A DNA stretch of 64,000 nt from DASWJZ01 sp963792885 (lineage in GTDB: Bacteria; Pseudomonadota; Alphaproteobacteria; Rhizobiales; Afifellaceae), in the NCBI GenBank assembly GCA_963792885.1, contig CAWBXX010000009.1, positions 62,001-126,000 on the forward strand, given 5' to 3'. The notes under the pieces were generated by a model, which worked only from the letters and a program-made list of their open reading frames with translations, did no database searches and was not told the origin of the DNA. Of this stretch, positions 53,403-62,706 are shown piece by piece (positions within the stretch are counted from its first letter, which is position 1; each line of letters begins with the position of its first letter). A program made the translations under genes and the position numbers.

Positions 53403-54521
53403 ATGCCGCGCCTGCTTCATCCCTCTCGTCGCGATCTTCTGAAAGCCGGCGCCGCCGGTGCGGCGCTCACCGCGCTCGGGTCACCGATAAGCCGCGCCTT
53501 CGCCGCCGAGCTCACGGCCGGCTTCATCTATGTCGGGCCGAAGGACGACTACGGCTACAACCAGGCGCACGCCGAAGGCGCCGCGGCGCTCAAGGGGATC
53601 GAGGGGCTCACCATCGTCGAAGAGGAGAACGTGCCCGAGACCGTCGACGTCCAAAAGACCATGGAGTCGATGATCAACCTCGACGGCGCGACGCTCATCT
53701 TCCCGACCTCGTTCGGCTACTTCGACCCGCACATGCTGGCGATGGCCGAGAAATATCCGGACATCCAGTTCCGTCATTGCGGTGGGCTCTGGACCGACAA
53801 GAACCCGGCCAACACCGGCTCCTATTTCGGCTACATCGGCATGGGCCAGTACCTGAACGGCATCGTCGCCGGCCATACGACGAAGTCGAAGAAGATCGGC
53901 TTCGTCGCGGCGAAGCCGATTCCGCAGGTGCTCCTCAACATCAACTCCTTCACGCTCGGCGCGCGAAGCGTCGATCCATCGATCACCACGCAGGTGATCT
54001 TCACCGGCGAGTGGTCTCTCGCGGTGAAAGAGGCGGAGGCGACGAACGCGCTCATCGACCAGGGGATCGACGTCGTCACGTGCCACGTCGACGGTCCCAA
54101 GGTGACCGTGCAGACGGCAGCCGGGCGCGGCGCGTATGTCTGCGGCTACCACGCCAATCAGAGCCCGCTCGCACCCGACCTCTATCTCACCGGTGCGGAG
54201 TGGAACTGGGCGGAGGTCTACAAGATGTTCGTCACGAAGATGATGGCCGGAGAGCCGCTGCCGAACTTCGTTCGCGGCGGCATCGCGGAAGGCTTCGTCA
54301 AGATGAGCCCCTACGGCCCGGCGGTCAGCGATGAGGCGAAGAAGAACGCCGATGCTGTGCTGGCCGACATCATGAAGGGCGGCTATTCGGTCATCAAAGG
54401 CCCGCTCAACGACAATGCCGGCAACGAGGTCGTTCCCGCCGGCACTGCCTATGTGGAGACCGCGATCGAGCTCGAAGGCATGAACTACCTGGTCGAAGGC
54501 GTGCTCGGCTCAACGTCCTGA
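53403..54521 (+). CDS. BMP-family ABC transporter substrate-binding protein
   Basis: The 372-residue exported protein has a twin-arginine signal (PSRRDLLKAGAAGAALTALG). The Bmp/PnrA-like fold follows: GFIYVGPKDDYGYNQAHAEG, FPTSFGYFDPHMLAMAEKYP, GIDVVTCHVDGPKVTVQTAA. Most Bmp proteins bind purine nucleosides. Here the operon codes for biuret and allophanate hydrolases, so the ligand is more likely biuret or a related ureido compound; that is inference. It is the first gene of an eight-gene unit ending at 61794. ATG 53403 starts the Tat signal and follows AAAGGAG. Confidence 0.9.
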   Translation: MPRLLHPSRRDLLKAGAAGAALTALGSPISRAFAAELTAGFIYVGPKDDYGYNQAHAEGAAALKGIEGLTIVEEENVPETVDVQKTMESMINLDGATLIFPTSFGYFDPHMLAMAEKYPDIQFRHCGGLWTDKNPANTGSYFGYIGMGQYLNGIVAGHTTKSKKIGFVAAKPIPQVLLNINSFTLGARSVDPSITTQVIFTGEWSLAVKEAEATNALIDQGIDVVTCHVDGPKVTVQTAAGRGAYVCGYHANQSPLAPDLYLTGAEWNWAEVYKMFVTKMMAGEPLPNFVRGGIAEGFVKMSPYGPAVSDEAKKNADAVLADIMKGGYSVIKGPLNDNAGNEVVPAGTAYVETAIELEGMNYLVEGVLGSTS

Positions 54522-54539
54522 CCGGCTCGGGCGTTCGTC

Positions 54540-55676
54540 GTGGCACAGATCGACCACGCTGCGGCCGCAGCCGACTTGCGGCCGTCAGCGGAAAGCGTCC
54601 CGCCGCTCGAATGGCTCGCGCGGCGCTCCGAGGGAGTCGTCATCCCGGTCGCGGCGGTCCTCCTCGGGCTCGTGCTCTTCGGCATCTTCATCCTGGCGCT
54701 CGGCAAGTCGCCCGTTCAGCTCTACTCGCTGATGTACAAGGGTGGGTTCGGCACCTGGTTCTCGATCCAGAACTCGCTGCAACGCGCCTCGCCGTTGCTT
54801 CTCGCGGGGCTTTGCGTCGCGCTTCCCGCGCGGCTCGGCCTCGTCATCATCGGGGGCGAGGGCGCGATCGTGCTCGGCGGCCTCGCCGCCGCGGCGGTTG
54901 CGCCGCCGCTCACATTCGCGTCGGCCTTCATCGTTTTGCCGCTGATGGCAATCGCCGCGATTCTCGCCGGCGGCATCTGGATAGGCGCCGTCGGCGCGCT
55001 CCGGCAGTATCGCGGCGTCAACGAGACGATCTCCAGCCTCTTGATGGCCTACATCGCCATAGCGCTCATGAATCAGATCGTGGAGGGGCCGCTCCGCGAT
55101 CCCGCCAGCCTGAACAAGCCTTCGACGGCGCCGATCGACGCCGCCTTCCGCGTCGGCAACATGCCGGGCATGGATGTCCATTGGGGCTTCGCTGCCGGCG
55201 TCATCGGCTGCATCTTCGCCTGGATCCTGATCGAGAAGACCACCTGGGGCTTTTCCGCGCGCATCGCCGGGGGCAACATCCGCGCCGCGCTTCTTCAGGG
55301 TTTGCCGGTGCAGCGCCTCGTCATCGGCTTCACCGCGCTCGGCGGTGCCTTCGCCGGCCTCGCCGGCATGTTCGAGGTGGCGGCGATCCAGGGAAACGCC
55401 AACGCCTCGCTAGCCGCCGGCTACGGCTACACCGGCATCCTGATCGCGTTCCTGGCGCGGCAAAACCCGCTCGCCATCATTCCCTTCGCCATTCTGCTCG
55501 GCGGCGTCGAGGCGTCGAACGGCCTGATCCAGCGCCGCATGGGCCTGCCTGATGCGACCGTCCTGGTGCTCGAGGGGCTGCTCTTCGTCGTCGTGCTTCT
55601 CTCCGAGACGGTCTATGGGCGCCTCCGCATCTTCCAGCCCGAACTCTGGTCCGCGAATAAAGGAGTCTTGCGCTGA
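54540..55676 (+). CDS. BMP-type ABC transporter permease, subunit 1
   Basis: The 378-residue permease of the branched-chain type (BPD_transp_2) has about nine membrane segments, with KSPVQLYSLMYKGGFGTWFS, LCVALPARLGLVIIGGEGAI and LGGAFAGLAGMFEVAAIQGN. It pairs with the permease encoded at 55690. GTG 54540 begins 18 bases after the binding-protein stop. Confidence 0.9.
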   Translation: MAQIDHAAAAADLRPSAESVPPLEWLARRSEGVVIPVAAVLLGLVLFGIFILALGKSPVQLYSLMYKGGFGTWFSIQNSLQRASPLLLAGLCVALPARLGLVIIGGEGAIVLGGLAAAAVAPPLTFASAFIVLPLMAIAAILAGGIWIGAVGALRQYRGVNETISSLLMAYIAIALMNQIVEGPLRDPASLNKPSTAPIDAAFRVGNMPGMDVHWGFAAGVIGCIFAWILIEKTTWGFSARIAGGNIRAALLQGLPVQRLVIGFTALGGAFAGLAGMFEVAAIQGNANASLAAGYGYTGILIAFLARQNPLAIIPFAILLGGVEASNGLIQRRMGLPDATVLVLEGLLFVVVLLSETVYGRLRIFQPELWSANKGVLR

Positions 55677-55689
55677 TGGACGACAGCTG

Positions 55690-56617
55690 ATGGACAATAC
55701 CGGCATTGGGCTATGGGGTGTGCCGCTCGCGGTGCTCGGCGGCGCGATCCGCGTGTCGACGCCCTTCCTCTTCGTCAGCCTTGGCGAATGCATCACGGAG
55801 AAGAGCGGGCGCATCAATCTCGGGCTCGAGGGCACGCTCGTCTTCGGCGCGATGTCGGGATATGCGATCGCCTACGAGACCTCGTCGGCGTGGATCGGCG
55901 TGCTCGCAGGCGGGCCTCTCCGGCGCGTTGTTCGGCGCCTTCCACGGCTGGATCTGCAAGTTCCCGCGCGTCAACGACATCGCCGTCGGCATTGCGTTGA
56001 TGCTGTTCGGCACCGGGCTTGCCTTCTTCTTCGGCAAGCCATTCGTGCAGCCGGTCGCCCCGCATCTTCCCGCCATCCCTTTCGGCGCCTGGTCGGACGT
56101 TCCGCAGGTGGAGGCGGCGCTCAAGGTCAACGTGCTCTTCCTGATCGGCGCCGTCCTGGCGGTGCTGCTCTGGTGGGGCTTCCGCAACACCAAGGTCGGG
56201 CTCGTGGTGCGCACGGTCGGCGACAGCGCCGACGCGGCGCGCGCCATGGGCTACAACGTCGACTGGGTGCGGCTGCTTGCGACCGCGGCCGGCGGCGTGC
56301 TCGCCGGAATCGGCGGCGCCTACCTCTCGCTCTACTATCCGGGAAGCTGGAACGAGCGCATCTCGTCTGGCCAAGGGTTGATGGCGGTCGCGCTCGTAAT
56401 CTTCGCGCGCTGGAATCCGCTCGCCTGCTTCGGCGCCGCGCTTCTCTTCGGCGGCGCGGGCGCGCTCGGGCCGGCGCTGCAGTCGGTCGGCGTCACGCAC
56501 GGCTACTACCTCTTCTACGCCGCGCCCTATGTGCTGACGCTTCTCATCATGATCGCGACCTCGTCGCCGAGCCGTTCGCTTGCCGGCGCGCCGTCCGAGC
56601 TCTCCATCACCAAATAG
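55690..56617 (+). CDS. BMP-type ABC transporter permease, subunit 2, frameshifted
   Basis: The first 70 residues (IGLWGVPLAVLGGAIRVSTP, CITEKSGRINLGLEGTLVFG) are in one frame. The rest (LSGALFGAFHGWICKFPRVN, GYNVDWVRLLATAAGGVLAG, YYLFYAAPYVLTLLIMIATS) is in the next. One extra base in GGCGGGCCTCTC near 55915 explains the break. The restored protein of about 308 residues is a normal second permease of a Bmp-type importer. ATG 55690 lies 13 bases after the first permease gene. Confidence 0.82.
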
Positions 56618-56635
56618 GACACCAGGGGGAAAGCC

Positions 56636-57358
56636 ATGCCCGCCGTCAGTCCGAAGCTGGAAGCCGTCGCTGAGACGACCGGAACGACGATCGACGCCGA
56701 TCCTTATCCCTGGCCCTTCGACGGCGATCTTCGGCCGGAGAACACCGCGCTCATCATCATCGACATGCAGACCGACTTCTGCGGCAAGGGCGGCTACGTC
56801 GATTCGATGGGCTACGACCTTTCGCTGACGCGCGCGCCGATCGAGCCCATCAAGAGCGTGCTCGCCGCCTTCCGAAATGGCGGCTACCACGTCATCCATA
56901 CGCGCGAAGGGCATCGGCCCGATCTTGCCGACCTTCCAGCCAACAAGCGCTGGCGCTCGCAGCGCATCGGCGCGGGGATCGGCGACGCGGGGCCGTGCGG
57001 ACGCATCCTGGTGCGTGGCGAGCCGGGCTGGGAGATCATCCCCGAGCTTGCACCGAAGGCCGGCGAGCCGGTCATCGACAAGCCCGGCAAGGGCTCGTTC
57101 TGCGCGACCGATCTTGAGCTGATCCTCAATCAGCGCGGCATCCGCAATATCGTCCTGACCGGCATTACCACCGACGTCTGCGTGCACACGACGATGCGCG
57201 AGGCGAACGACCGCGGCTTCGAGTGCCTCATCCTCGAAGACTGCTGCGGGGCGACCGACCATGGCAATCATCTCGCGGCGCTGAAGATGGTGACGATGCA
57301 GGGCGGCGTCTTCGGCGCGGTCGCGTCGTCTGCGGCGCTTTTGGAGAAGCTGCCGTGA
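56636..57358 (+). CDS. biuH: biuret hydrolase (BiuH-like cysteine hydrolase)
   Basis: The 240-residue isochorismatase-fold hydrolase contains DADPYPWPFDGDLRPENTAL, IIIDMQTDFCGKGGYVDSMG, IDKPGKGSFCATDLELIL and TGITTDVCVHTTMREANDRG. D43, K149 and C182 form the Asp-Lys-Cys triad; their spacing equals that of rhizobial biuret hydrolase (Asp36, Lys142, Cys175, from memory). It should release ammonia from biuret to give allophanate, the substrate of AtzF encoded in the same operon. The stop overlaps the GTG of the ATPase gene by four bases. Confidence 0.85.
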   Translation: MPAVSPKLEAVAETTGTTIDADPYPWPFDGDLRPENTALIIIDMQTDFCGKGGYVDSMGYDLSLTRAPIEPIKSVLAAFRNGGYHVIHTREGHRPDLADLPANKRWRSQRIGAGIGDAGPCGRILVRGEPGWEIIPELAPKAGEPVIDKPGKGSFCATDLELILNQRGIRNIVLTGITTDVCVHTTMREANDRGFECLILEDCCGATDHGNHLAALKMVTMQGGVFGAVASSAALLEKLP

Positions 57359-58947
57359 TCGAGCGTGCGCTCGCGAAAGCATCGGACGCTGCGACGCCGG
57401 CAGCGGCGCCTCCTTCGCACGCGCCGGTGGCGAAGACCGCTGCGCTGTCGGTCGAGACGATCGGCATGACCAAGCGCTTCGGAGCCTTCACGGCGCTCGA
57501 TGACGTTTCGATCAAGGTGCATGCGGGCACGTTCCACGCGCTGCTCGGCGAAAACGGCGCAGGGAAGTCGACGCTTGTCAAATGCATGATGGGCTTCTAC
57601 ACGCCGACCGAAGGGTCTCTTCTGGTAAATGACCACGAGCAGGAGATATCCAACCCGCGCGACGCGCACGATCGCGGGCTCGGCATGGTCTATCAGCACT
57701 TCACGCTGATCCCGTCGCTGACGGCGGCGGAGAATCTCGTGCTCTCGCGCAGCCATGTGCCGGTGGTGATCGACTGGCGGCGCGAGAAGAAGGACCTCGA
57801 GGCGTTTCTCGCCACGATGCCGTTCCGCGTGCCGCTCAACCGGCCGATCTCGGAGCTTGCGGCCGGGCAGAAGCAGAAGCTCGAGATACTGAAGCAGATC
57901 TACCTGAAGAGCCGCTTCCTGATCCTCGATGAGCCGACATCGGTGTTGACGCCAGGCGAGGCGGAAGAAGTGCTCGGGCTCCTCAAAGCCATGGCCGACC
58001 GTGGCGAGATCACTGTGTTCATGATCACGCACAAGTTTCGCGAGGTCGAGGCCTTCGCGGAAGACGTAAGCGTGCTACGCCGTGGCAAGCTCGCCGGCTC
58101 GGGCAAGGCGGCCGAGCTTTCTCGCGACGACATGGCGGCGATGATGATCGGGTCGCGCACGGTCGCACAGGTCGCGACGCGCGAGGGCGCCGCCGCAGAC
58201 CGGCCGGTGCTCGAGATTCACGCGCTCTCCGCCAAGAACCAGTCAGGCACGAAGTCGATCGCCGTCGACGAGCTTATCGTCCACAGCCGCGAGATCGTCG
58301 GCATCGCCGGCGTCTCGGGCAACGGGCAGAAGGAGCTTGCCGAGGTTCTCGCCGGCCAACGCCTCGCGGAGGCCGGCGAAGTGCGCGTGGGCGGCACGGC
58401 CTATGGCGCGACGCGGGCGGAGACGCGCGAGCATCAGGTGCGCTTCATCCCCGAGGAGCCGCTTCGGAACGCCTGCGCTCCGCGCATGGCGGTTGCCGAG
58501 AATCTCTCCTTCCGGACTTTTGACGTGAACGGCGGCGAGAAGCCTGCTTTCTGGCTGAAGCTGAAGAGCATGCGGAGTGCTGCCCGTGTGCTCGTCGAGC
58601 GCTTCCAAGTGAAGACGGCGTCGCTCGAATCGCCGATCGCGACACTCTCCGGAGGCAATGTGCAGCGCGCGGTGCTGGCGCGCGAATTGACCGGCGACGT
58701 CGATCTGCTGGTCGTCGCCAATCCGTGCTTCGGGCTCGACTTCTCGGCCGTCGCGGAAATCCGCTCGCGCATCGTCGCGGCGCGAAACGGCGGCGCTGCC
58801 GTTCTTCTGATCAGCGAGGACCTCGACGAAATCCTGGAGCTCGCCGACCGCATCCTGGTGATGTCGGAAGGGAAGATCGTCTACGAGACGCACGGCGACA
58901 GAGCGGATGTCGGAATCATCGGACACCACATGGCGGGGCATCACTGA
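57355..58947 (+). CDS. BMP-type ABC transporter ATPase, two NBDs
   Basis: This 530-residue protein has two nucleotide-binding domains. The first is canonical: ALLGENGAGKSTLVKCMMGF, Walker B FLILDEPTSVLTP. The second is degenerate at Walker A (GIAGVSGNGQKELAEVLAG) but keeps the signature LSGGNVQRAVLARELTGD. Its Walker B VVANPCFGLDFSAV has lost the usual DEP. This asymmetry is usual for importers of the sugar/nucleoside (Bmp, Rbs) class. It powers the two permeases encoded upstream. GTG 57355 overlaps biuH. Confidence 0.9.
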   Translation: MIERALAKASDAATPAAAPPSHAPVAKTAALSVETIGMTKRFGAFTALDDVSIKVHAGTFHALLGENGAGKSTLVKCMMGFYTPTEGSLLVNDHEQEISNPRDAHDRGLGMVYQHFTLIPSLTAAENLVLSRSHVPVVIDWRREKKDLEAFLATMPFRVPLNRPISELAAGQKQKLEILKQIYLKSRFLILDEPTSVLTPGEAEEVLGLLKAMADRGEITVFMITHKFREVEAFAEDVSVLRRGKLAGSGKAAELSRDDMAAMMIGSRTVAQVATREGAAADRPVLEIHALSAKNQSGTKSIAVDELIVHSREIVGIAGVSGNGQKELAEVLAGQRLAEAGEVRVGGTAYGATRAETREHQVRFIPEEPLRNACAPRMAVAENLSFRTFDVNGGEKPAFWLKLKSMRSAARVLVERFQVKTASLESPIATLSGGNVQRAVLARELTGDVDLLVVANPCFGLDFSAVAEIRSRIVAARNGGAAVLLISEDLDEILELADRILVMSEGKIVYETHGDRADVGIIGHHMAGHH

Positions 58948-59613
58948 TGCCGGAGATCGCCGCCCAGCCGTTCTCCTTCCGCTTCGAGCGCGAGACGACC
59001 GCGCTTATCGTCATCGACATGCAGCGCGACTTCGTCGAGCCGGGCGGCTTCGGCGCGAGTCTCGGCAACGACGTCACCCTGTTGCAGGCGATCGTTCCGA
59101 CGGTCGCGCGGCTGATCGAAGGCTTCCGCGCCGCGGGTGTTCCCGTGATTCACACGAAGGAATGTCACCGCGCCGATCTCTCGGACTGCCACCCGGCAAA
59201 GCGAGACCGCGGCACGCCGACGCTCAGGATCGGCGACCCGGGCCCCATGGGCCGCGTCCTGATCGCCGGGGAGCCTGGGGCCGACATCATCGCGGAGCTC
59301 GCGCCGCTCGATGGCGAAACGGTGATCCATAAGCCGGGGAAGGGGACCTTCTACCACACGCCGCTCGCCGACATCCTCTCCGGACTCGGCACGAAGAAGT
59401 CTCGTCTTCGCCGGCGTCACCACGGAAGTCTGCGTGCAAACCACAATGCGCGAGGCGAACGACCGCGGCTTCGAGTGCCTGCTCGCGGAGGACGCGACCG
59501 AAAGCTACTTCCCGGCGTTCAAGGCGGCGACGCTCCAGATGATCCGCGCACAAGGGGGGATCGTCGGCTGGACCGCAACGACCGACCAGGTCGTCGAGGC
59601 GCTCCGTGGCTGA
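58947..59613 (+). CDS. second isochorismatase-fold amidohydrolase, frameshifted
   Basis: The N-terminal part has the catalytic Asp (TALIVIDMQRDFVEPGGFGA) and the Lys region (VIHKPGKGTFYHTPLADILS). The frame then breaks near 59400 and continues LVFAGVTTEVCVQTTMREAN with the nucleophilic Cys, ending at TGA 59611-59613. One extra T in AAGTCTCGTC restores 221 residues. It is a paralogue of BiuH rather than a copy. Triuret hydrolase (TrtA) or a ureidoacrylate-type (RutB-like) amidase are the main candidates; the substrate cannot be settled by eye. Confidence 0.78.
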
Positions 59614-59977
59614 GGCGAAGGCGCTTTCGAAGCTACTCAGCGGCGGCTGGCGGGAGCTTTCCTTCGCGCCGTTCCGCGCGGGCGTCGAGATGTGCAAGCT
59701 CGTCGAGGGCGGCGACGAAGCGGCGAGCGTCGCCGTGCTTCGCTACCGGCCCGGCGCTTCGGTGCCGCTTCATCTCCATCATGGGCTTGAGACGGTGCTC
59801 GTGCTCGAAGGCTCGCAGTGCGACGAGCGCGGCTGCTATCGCGCCGGCGACGTCGTCCTCAATCCTGCAGGTACGACGCACTCGGTGTGGTCGGAGGACG
59901 GCTGCGTGGTGCTCATCCAGTGGGAGCGCCCGGTCGAGATTTTGGAAGAAGAAAGGGGGAGCGGAACGTCCGGATGA
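59606..59977 (+). CDS. cupin-domain protein (ChrR-type)
   Basis: The 123-residue single-domain cupin has metal-ligand pattern PLHLHHGLETVLVLEGSQ and the second motif GDVVLNPAGTTHSVW. It may bind a metal and either assist one of the hydrolases or sense the substrate. GTG 59606 overlaps the end of the preceding hydrolase by eight bases, and the stop overlaps atzF by four, so it is firmly inside the operon. Confidence 0.82.
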   Translation: MAEAKALSKLLSGGWRELSFAPFRAGVEMCKLVEGGDEAASVAVLRYRPGASVPLHLHHGLETVLVLEGSQCDERGCYRAGDVVLNPAGTTHSVWSEDGCVVLIQWERPVEILEEERGSGTSG

Positions 59978-61794
59978 AAGCGATTGAGAGCCTGGCCTTC
60001 ACAATACCGGAATTGCACGCCGCCTATCGCGACGGCCTTTCGCCCGCCGACCTCGCAGCGGAAGTCCTTGCCCGGATCGCGCTTGCCGACGATCCCGGTA
60101 TCTTCATCTCGCTTGCCTCCGAGAATGTGCTGAAGGCCGAAGCGAAGGCGCTCGGCGCCTTCGATCCGAAGACGAAGCCGCTTTTCGGGATTCCGATCGC
60201 GGTCAAGGACAACATCGACGTCGCCGGCCTGCCGACGACGGCGGCGTGCCCGGATTTCTCTCACACGCCGGAGCGCGACGCCGAGGTCGTGGTGCGGCTT
60301 CGCCAGGCCGGCGCGCTCATCATCGGGAAGACGAACCTCGACCAGTTCGCGACCGGGCTCGTCGGCGTGCGCACGCCCTATCCGGTGCCGAAGAACGCCT
60401 GCGATCCCGCGCTCGTGCCGGGCGGGTCGAGCTCCGGCTCCGCGATTGCCGTGGCGCGTGGGCTCGTCGCTGCGGCGCTCGGCACCGATACCGCAGGCTC
60501 GGGCCGCGTTCCCGCGGCGCTCAACAACATCGTGGGACTTAAGCCGAGCCTCGGCCTCGTCTCCAATCGCGGGGTCGTGCCGGCGTGCCGCACGCTCGAC
60601 TGCGTTTCTGTCCTTTCGCTGACGGTGGCAGATGCGTGGAGCGTGCTTCAGGCGATCGCGCACTATGACGCCGCCGATCCGTTCTCGCGTCCAGTGCCTT
60701 CGCCGGCCTATCAGCCGCGCCCGCCGTCCTTCAGCGTCGGCGTGCCGGCCGAAGAAGACCGCATCTTCGGCGATGACGCTGCGAGGCGCGCCTTCTCGGG
60801 GGCACTCGATCAGATCGAGGCGCTCGGCGCGGCGATCGTGCCGGTTCCTTTCGCGGACTTCTTCGCGGTAGCGGCCCTCCTCTACGAGGGCGCATGGGTT
60901 GCGGAGCGCTACGCGGCGATCAAGGAGATGATCGAGGAGCGGCCCGAGAGCCTGCATCCGGTGACGCGGCAGATCATCGGCGGAGCCGCATCGCTTTCCG
61001 CAAGCGCCGCCTTCGAAGGCATCTACAAGCTCAAGGAGCTTCAGCGGAAGATCGAGCCGGTGTGGGCATCGATCGATCTTCTCTGCGTGCCGTCGATCCC
61101 TGCGCCGTGCACGCTGGCGGAGGTCGAGGCCGATCCGATCGGCGCGAACTCGCGCCTCGGCACGTACACGAACTTCGTCAACCTCCTCGACCTTTCCGCC
61201 ATCACCGTCCCTGCGGGGAAGCGATCCGACGGGCTTCCGAACAGCGTGACGCTGATCGGGCGCTCCGGCGACGACGGACGCCTCGCCGGGATTGCGAGCG
61301 ATCTCCATTCCGCGACGACCGAAGTGCTCGGTGCGACTGGCTGGCCGCTGGAGCGGCGCGCATTCCCCGAGGCATGCTCCGCCGATCGCATCGAGGTTGC
61401 CGTCGTCGGCGCGCATCTTTCCGGCATGCCCCTCAACGGCGAGCTCCTCGCGCTCGGCGGCATCTTCTCCCGTGTCGTGCGGACGGCGCCCGAATACCGT
61501 CTTTATGCGCTCGACACGACGCCCGCGAAGCCCGGGCTTCACCGCTGCTCCCCGGCGGAGGGCGAGACCATCGAAGCGGAGGTGTGGTCGCTCTCGCCAG
61601 AGGGCTTCGGGCGGTTCGTCGCGGAGATCGCGCCACCGCTTTCGATCGGCTCGCTCAAGCTCGATGACGGGAGCCTGGTGAAGGGCTTTCTGGCGGAAGC
61701 GGAGGCGCTTAGCGGCGCGCCGGACATTTCGCGGTTCGGCGGCTGGCGTGCCTATGTCGAGAGCAGATCGGTGCTTTCAGCCGCGCTAGCGTGA
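59974..61794 (+). CDS. atzF: allophanate hydrolase
   Basis: The 606-residue protein has an amidase-signature domain (about residues 1-440) with Lys78 in IAVKDNIDVAG, cis-Ser152 in VPGGSSSGSAIA and nucleophile Ser176 in GTDTAGSGRVP. The spacing matches AtzF (Lys91, Ser165, Ser189, from memory). A C-terminal domain follows with EVAVVGAHLSGMPLNGELLA and EAEVWSLSPEGFGRFV, typical of AtzF/DUR1-type enzymes. It hydrolyses allophanate to ammonia and carbon dioxide, the last step for biuret and also for guanidine or urea degraded by carboxylation. Its 3' end overlaps the convergent GntR gene by 43 bases. Confidence 0.93.
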   Translation: MKAIESLAFTIPELHAAYRDGLSPADLAAEVLARIALADDPGIFISLASENVLKAEAKALGAFDPKTKPLFGIPIAVKDNIDVAGLPTTAACPDFSHTPERDAEVVVRLRQAGALIIGKTNLDQFATGLVGVRTPYPVPKNACDPALVPGGSSSGSAIAVARGLVAAALGTDTAGSGRVPAALNNIVGLKPSLGLVSNRGVVPACRTLDCVSVLSLTVADAWSVLQAIAHYDAADPFSRPVPSPAYQPRPPSFSVGVPAEEDRIFGDDAARRAFSGALDQIEALGAAIVPVPFADFFAVAALLYEGAWVAERYAAIKEMIEERPESLHPVTRQIIGGAASLSASAAFEGIYKLKELQRKIEPVWASIDLLCVPSIPAPCTLAEVEADPIGANSRLGTYTNFVNLLDLSAITVPAGKRSDGLPNSVTLIGRSGDDGRLAGIASDLHSATTEVLGATGWPLERRAFPEACSADRIEVAVVGAHLSGMPLNGELLALGGIFSRVVRTAPEYRLYALDTTPAKPGLHRCSPAEGETIEAEVWSLSPEGFGRFVAEIAPPLSIGSLKLDDGSLVKGFLAEAEALSGAPDISRFGGWRAYVESRSVLSAALA

Positions 61795-62483
61795 TCTGCC
61801 GTGCCGGCGCGATCCGTCGCCGGCGCGCCGCGGCGCGCGGGAACGCCAACCACATCGTCCACCGCGTCGCGCACGACCACGATGTGGCGGAGCATTTCCC
61901 GTGCTGCCGTCTCTGCGTCGCCGCGCAGAATCGCCTCGACGACGCGGCCATGCTCCTCGTGGGATTTCACGAGGCGGCCAAGACCCTCGAACTGTGCTTT
62001 GCGAAATGGCGCCACGCGCTGCCTGACGGACGCCGTCAGCTCGGCGAGAAAGCCGTTGTGAGCGCCGTTGTAGACCGTTTCGTGGAAGTGATTGTTGTGC
62101 TCGGCGTAGTCGGCGATCGAGCCGGCAGCAGTTAGACGCCCCCCTTCAGCCTGGACCCCCTCCAGCTCACGCCGCTCCTGCGGGGTCATGAAGAGCGCCG
62201 ATCGGCGCGCGCAGAGCGCTTCGAGATCGCCCATCACGGCGAACATCTCGTCGAGCCGCTCAGTCGAAATGCGCGCGGCGACGGCACCGCGATGCGGACG
62301 CGCCTCGGCGAGCCCGATCGCCTCAAGCTGCCTAATCGCTTCGCGGATCGGCGTTCGCGACACGCCGAAAGAAGCCGCAAGCCGCGCCTCGTCGAGCGGC
62401 TCGCCCGGCGCAATGCGGCCGTGAACGATGTCGTCGGCCAGCGCCACCTGTATCTTCTGCGCTCGCGTCAGTGCCTTCTTCAC
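61752..62483 (-). CDS. GntR-family regulator, FCD type
   Basis: The 243-residue protein has winged HTH sequence LADDIVHGRIAPGEPLDEAR, LAASFGVSRTPIREAIRQLE and an all-helical FCD ligand domain with metal-type histidines (YAEHNNHFHETVYNGAHNGF; LRHIVVVRDAVDDV). It probably controls the biuret operon, which it faces tail to tail. GTG 62483 was chosen because GGGGTGGGATGG precedes it; a TTG at 62507 would add eight residues. Candidate operators lie at 53319 and 62632. Confidence 0.88.
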   Translation of the reverse strand: MKKALTRAQKIQVALADDIVHGRIAPGEPLDEARLAASFGVSRTPIREAIRQLEAIGLAEARPHRGAVAARISTERLDEMFAVMGDLEALCARRSALFMTPQERRELEGVQAEGGRLTAAGSIADYAEHNNHFHETVYNGAHNGFLAELTASVRQRVAPFRKAQFEGLGRLVKSHEEHGRVVEAILRGDAETAAREMLRHIVVVRDAVDDVVGVPARRGAPATDRAGTADHASAAESTDLLST

Positions 62484-62631
62484 AAACCATCCCACCCCGG
62501 CGCCCAAGGTGCAGCATCACAGGGCCGCTGTCACGAAATACGGCGCAAAGCCGGGGCGTTGCGTGTGATCCGGGCAATATGTCGCTCGTAAGGCATGCGT
62601 GAGCAGCTGCGCTGCATTGCAACATCAGCGT

Positions 62632-62646
62632 TTGTGCGATGCACAA
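62632..62646. promoter_or_regulatory. TTGTGC-GAT-GCACAA palindrome, candidate GntR operator
   Basis: A perfect 6-bp inverted repeat in the 223-base divergent region between the GntR gene and the acyl-CoA thioesterase gene. The TTGTnnnnnnnACAA form suits FCD-type GntR proteins. GCGATGCA is shared with the region upstream of the biuret operon (53294). Confidence 0.45.
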
Positions 62647-62706
62647 GCAGCAATAGTCTCCGGCGCATGGTGGGGCGTACGGCTCAACAGATTCGGAGAG
62701 CGCAAA

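Noticed and set aside
55814..57382. Long open frame (522 codons) on the minus strand opposite the permease and biuH genes
   Set aside because: It spans two well-supported genes on the other strand and has typical shadow composition.
59836..61542. Long open frame (568 codons) on the minus strand opposite atzF
   Set aside because: It is a shadow of the allophanate hydrolase gene with Arg/His-rich composition and no motif.
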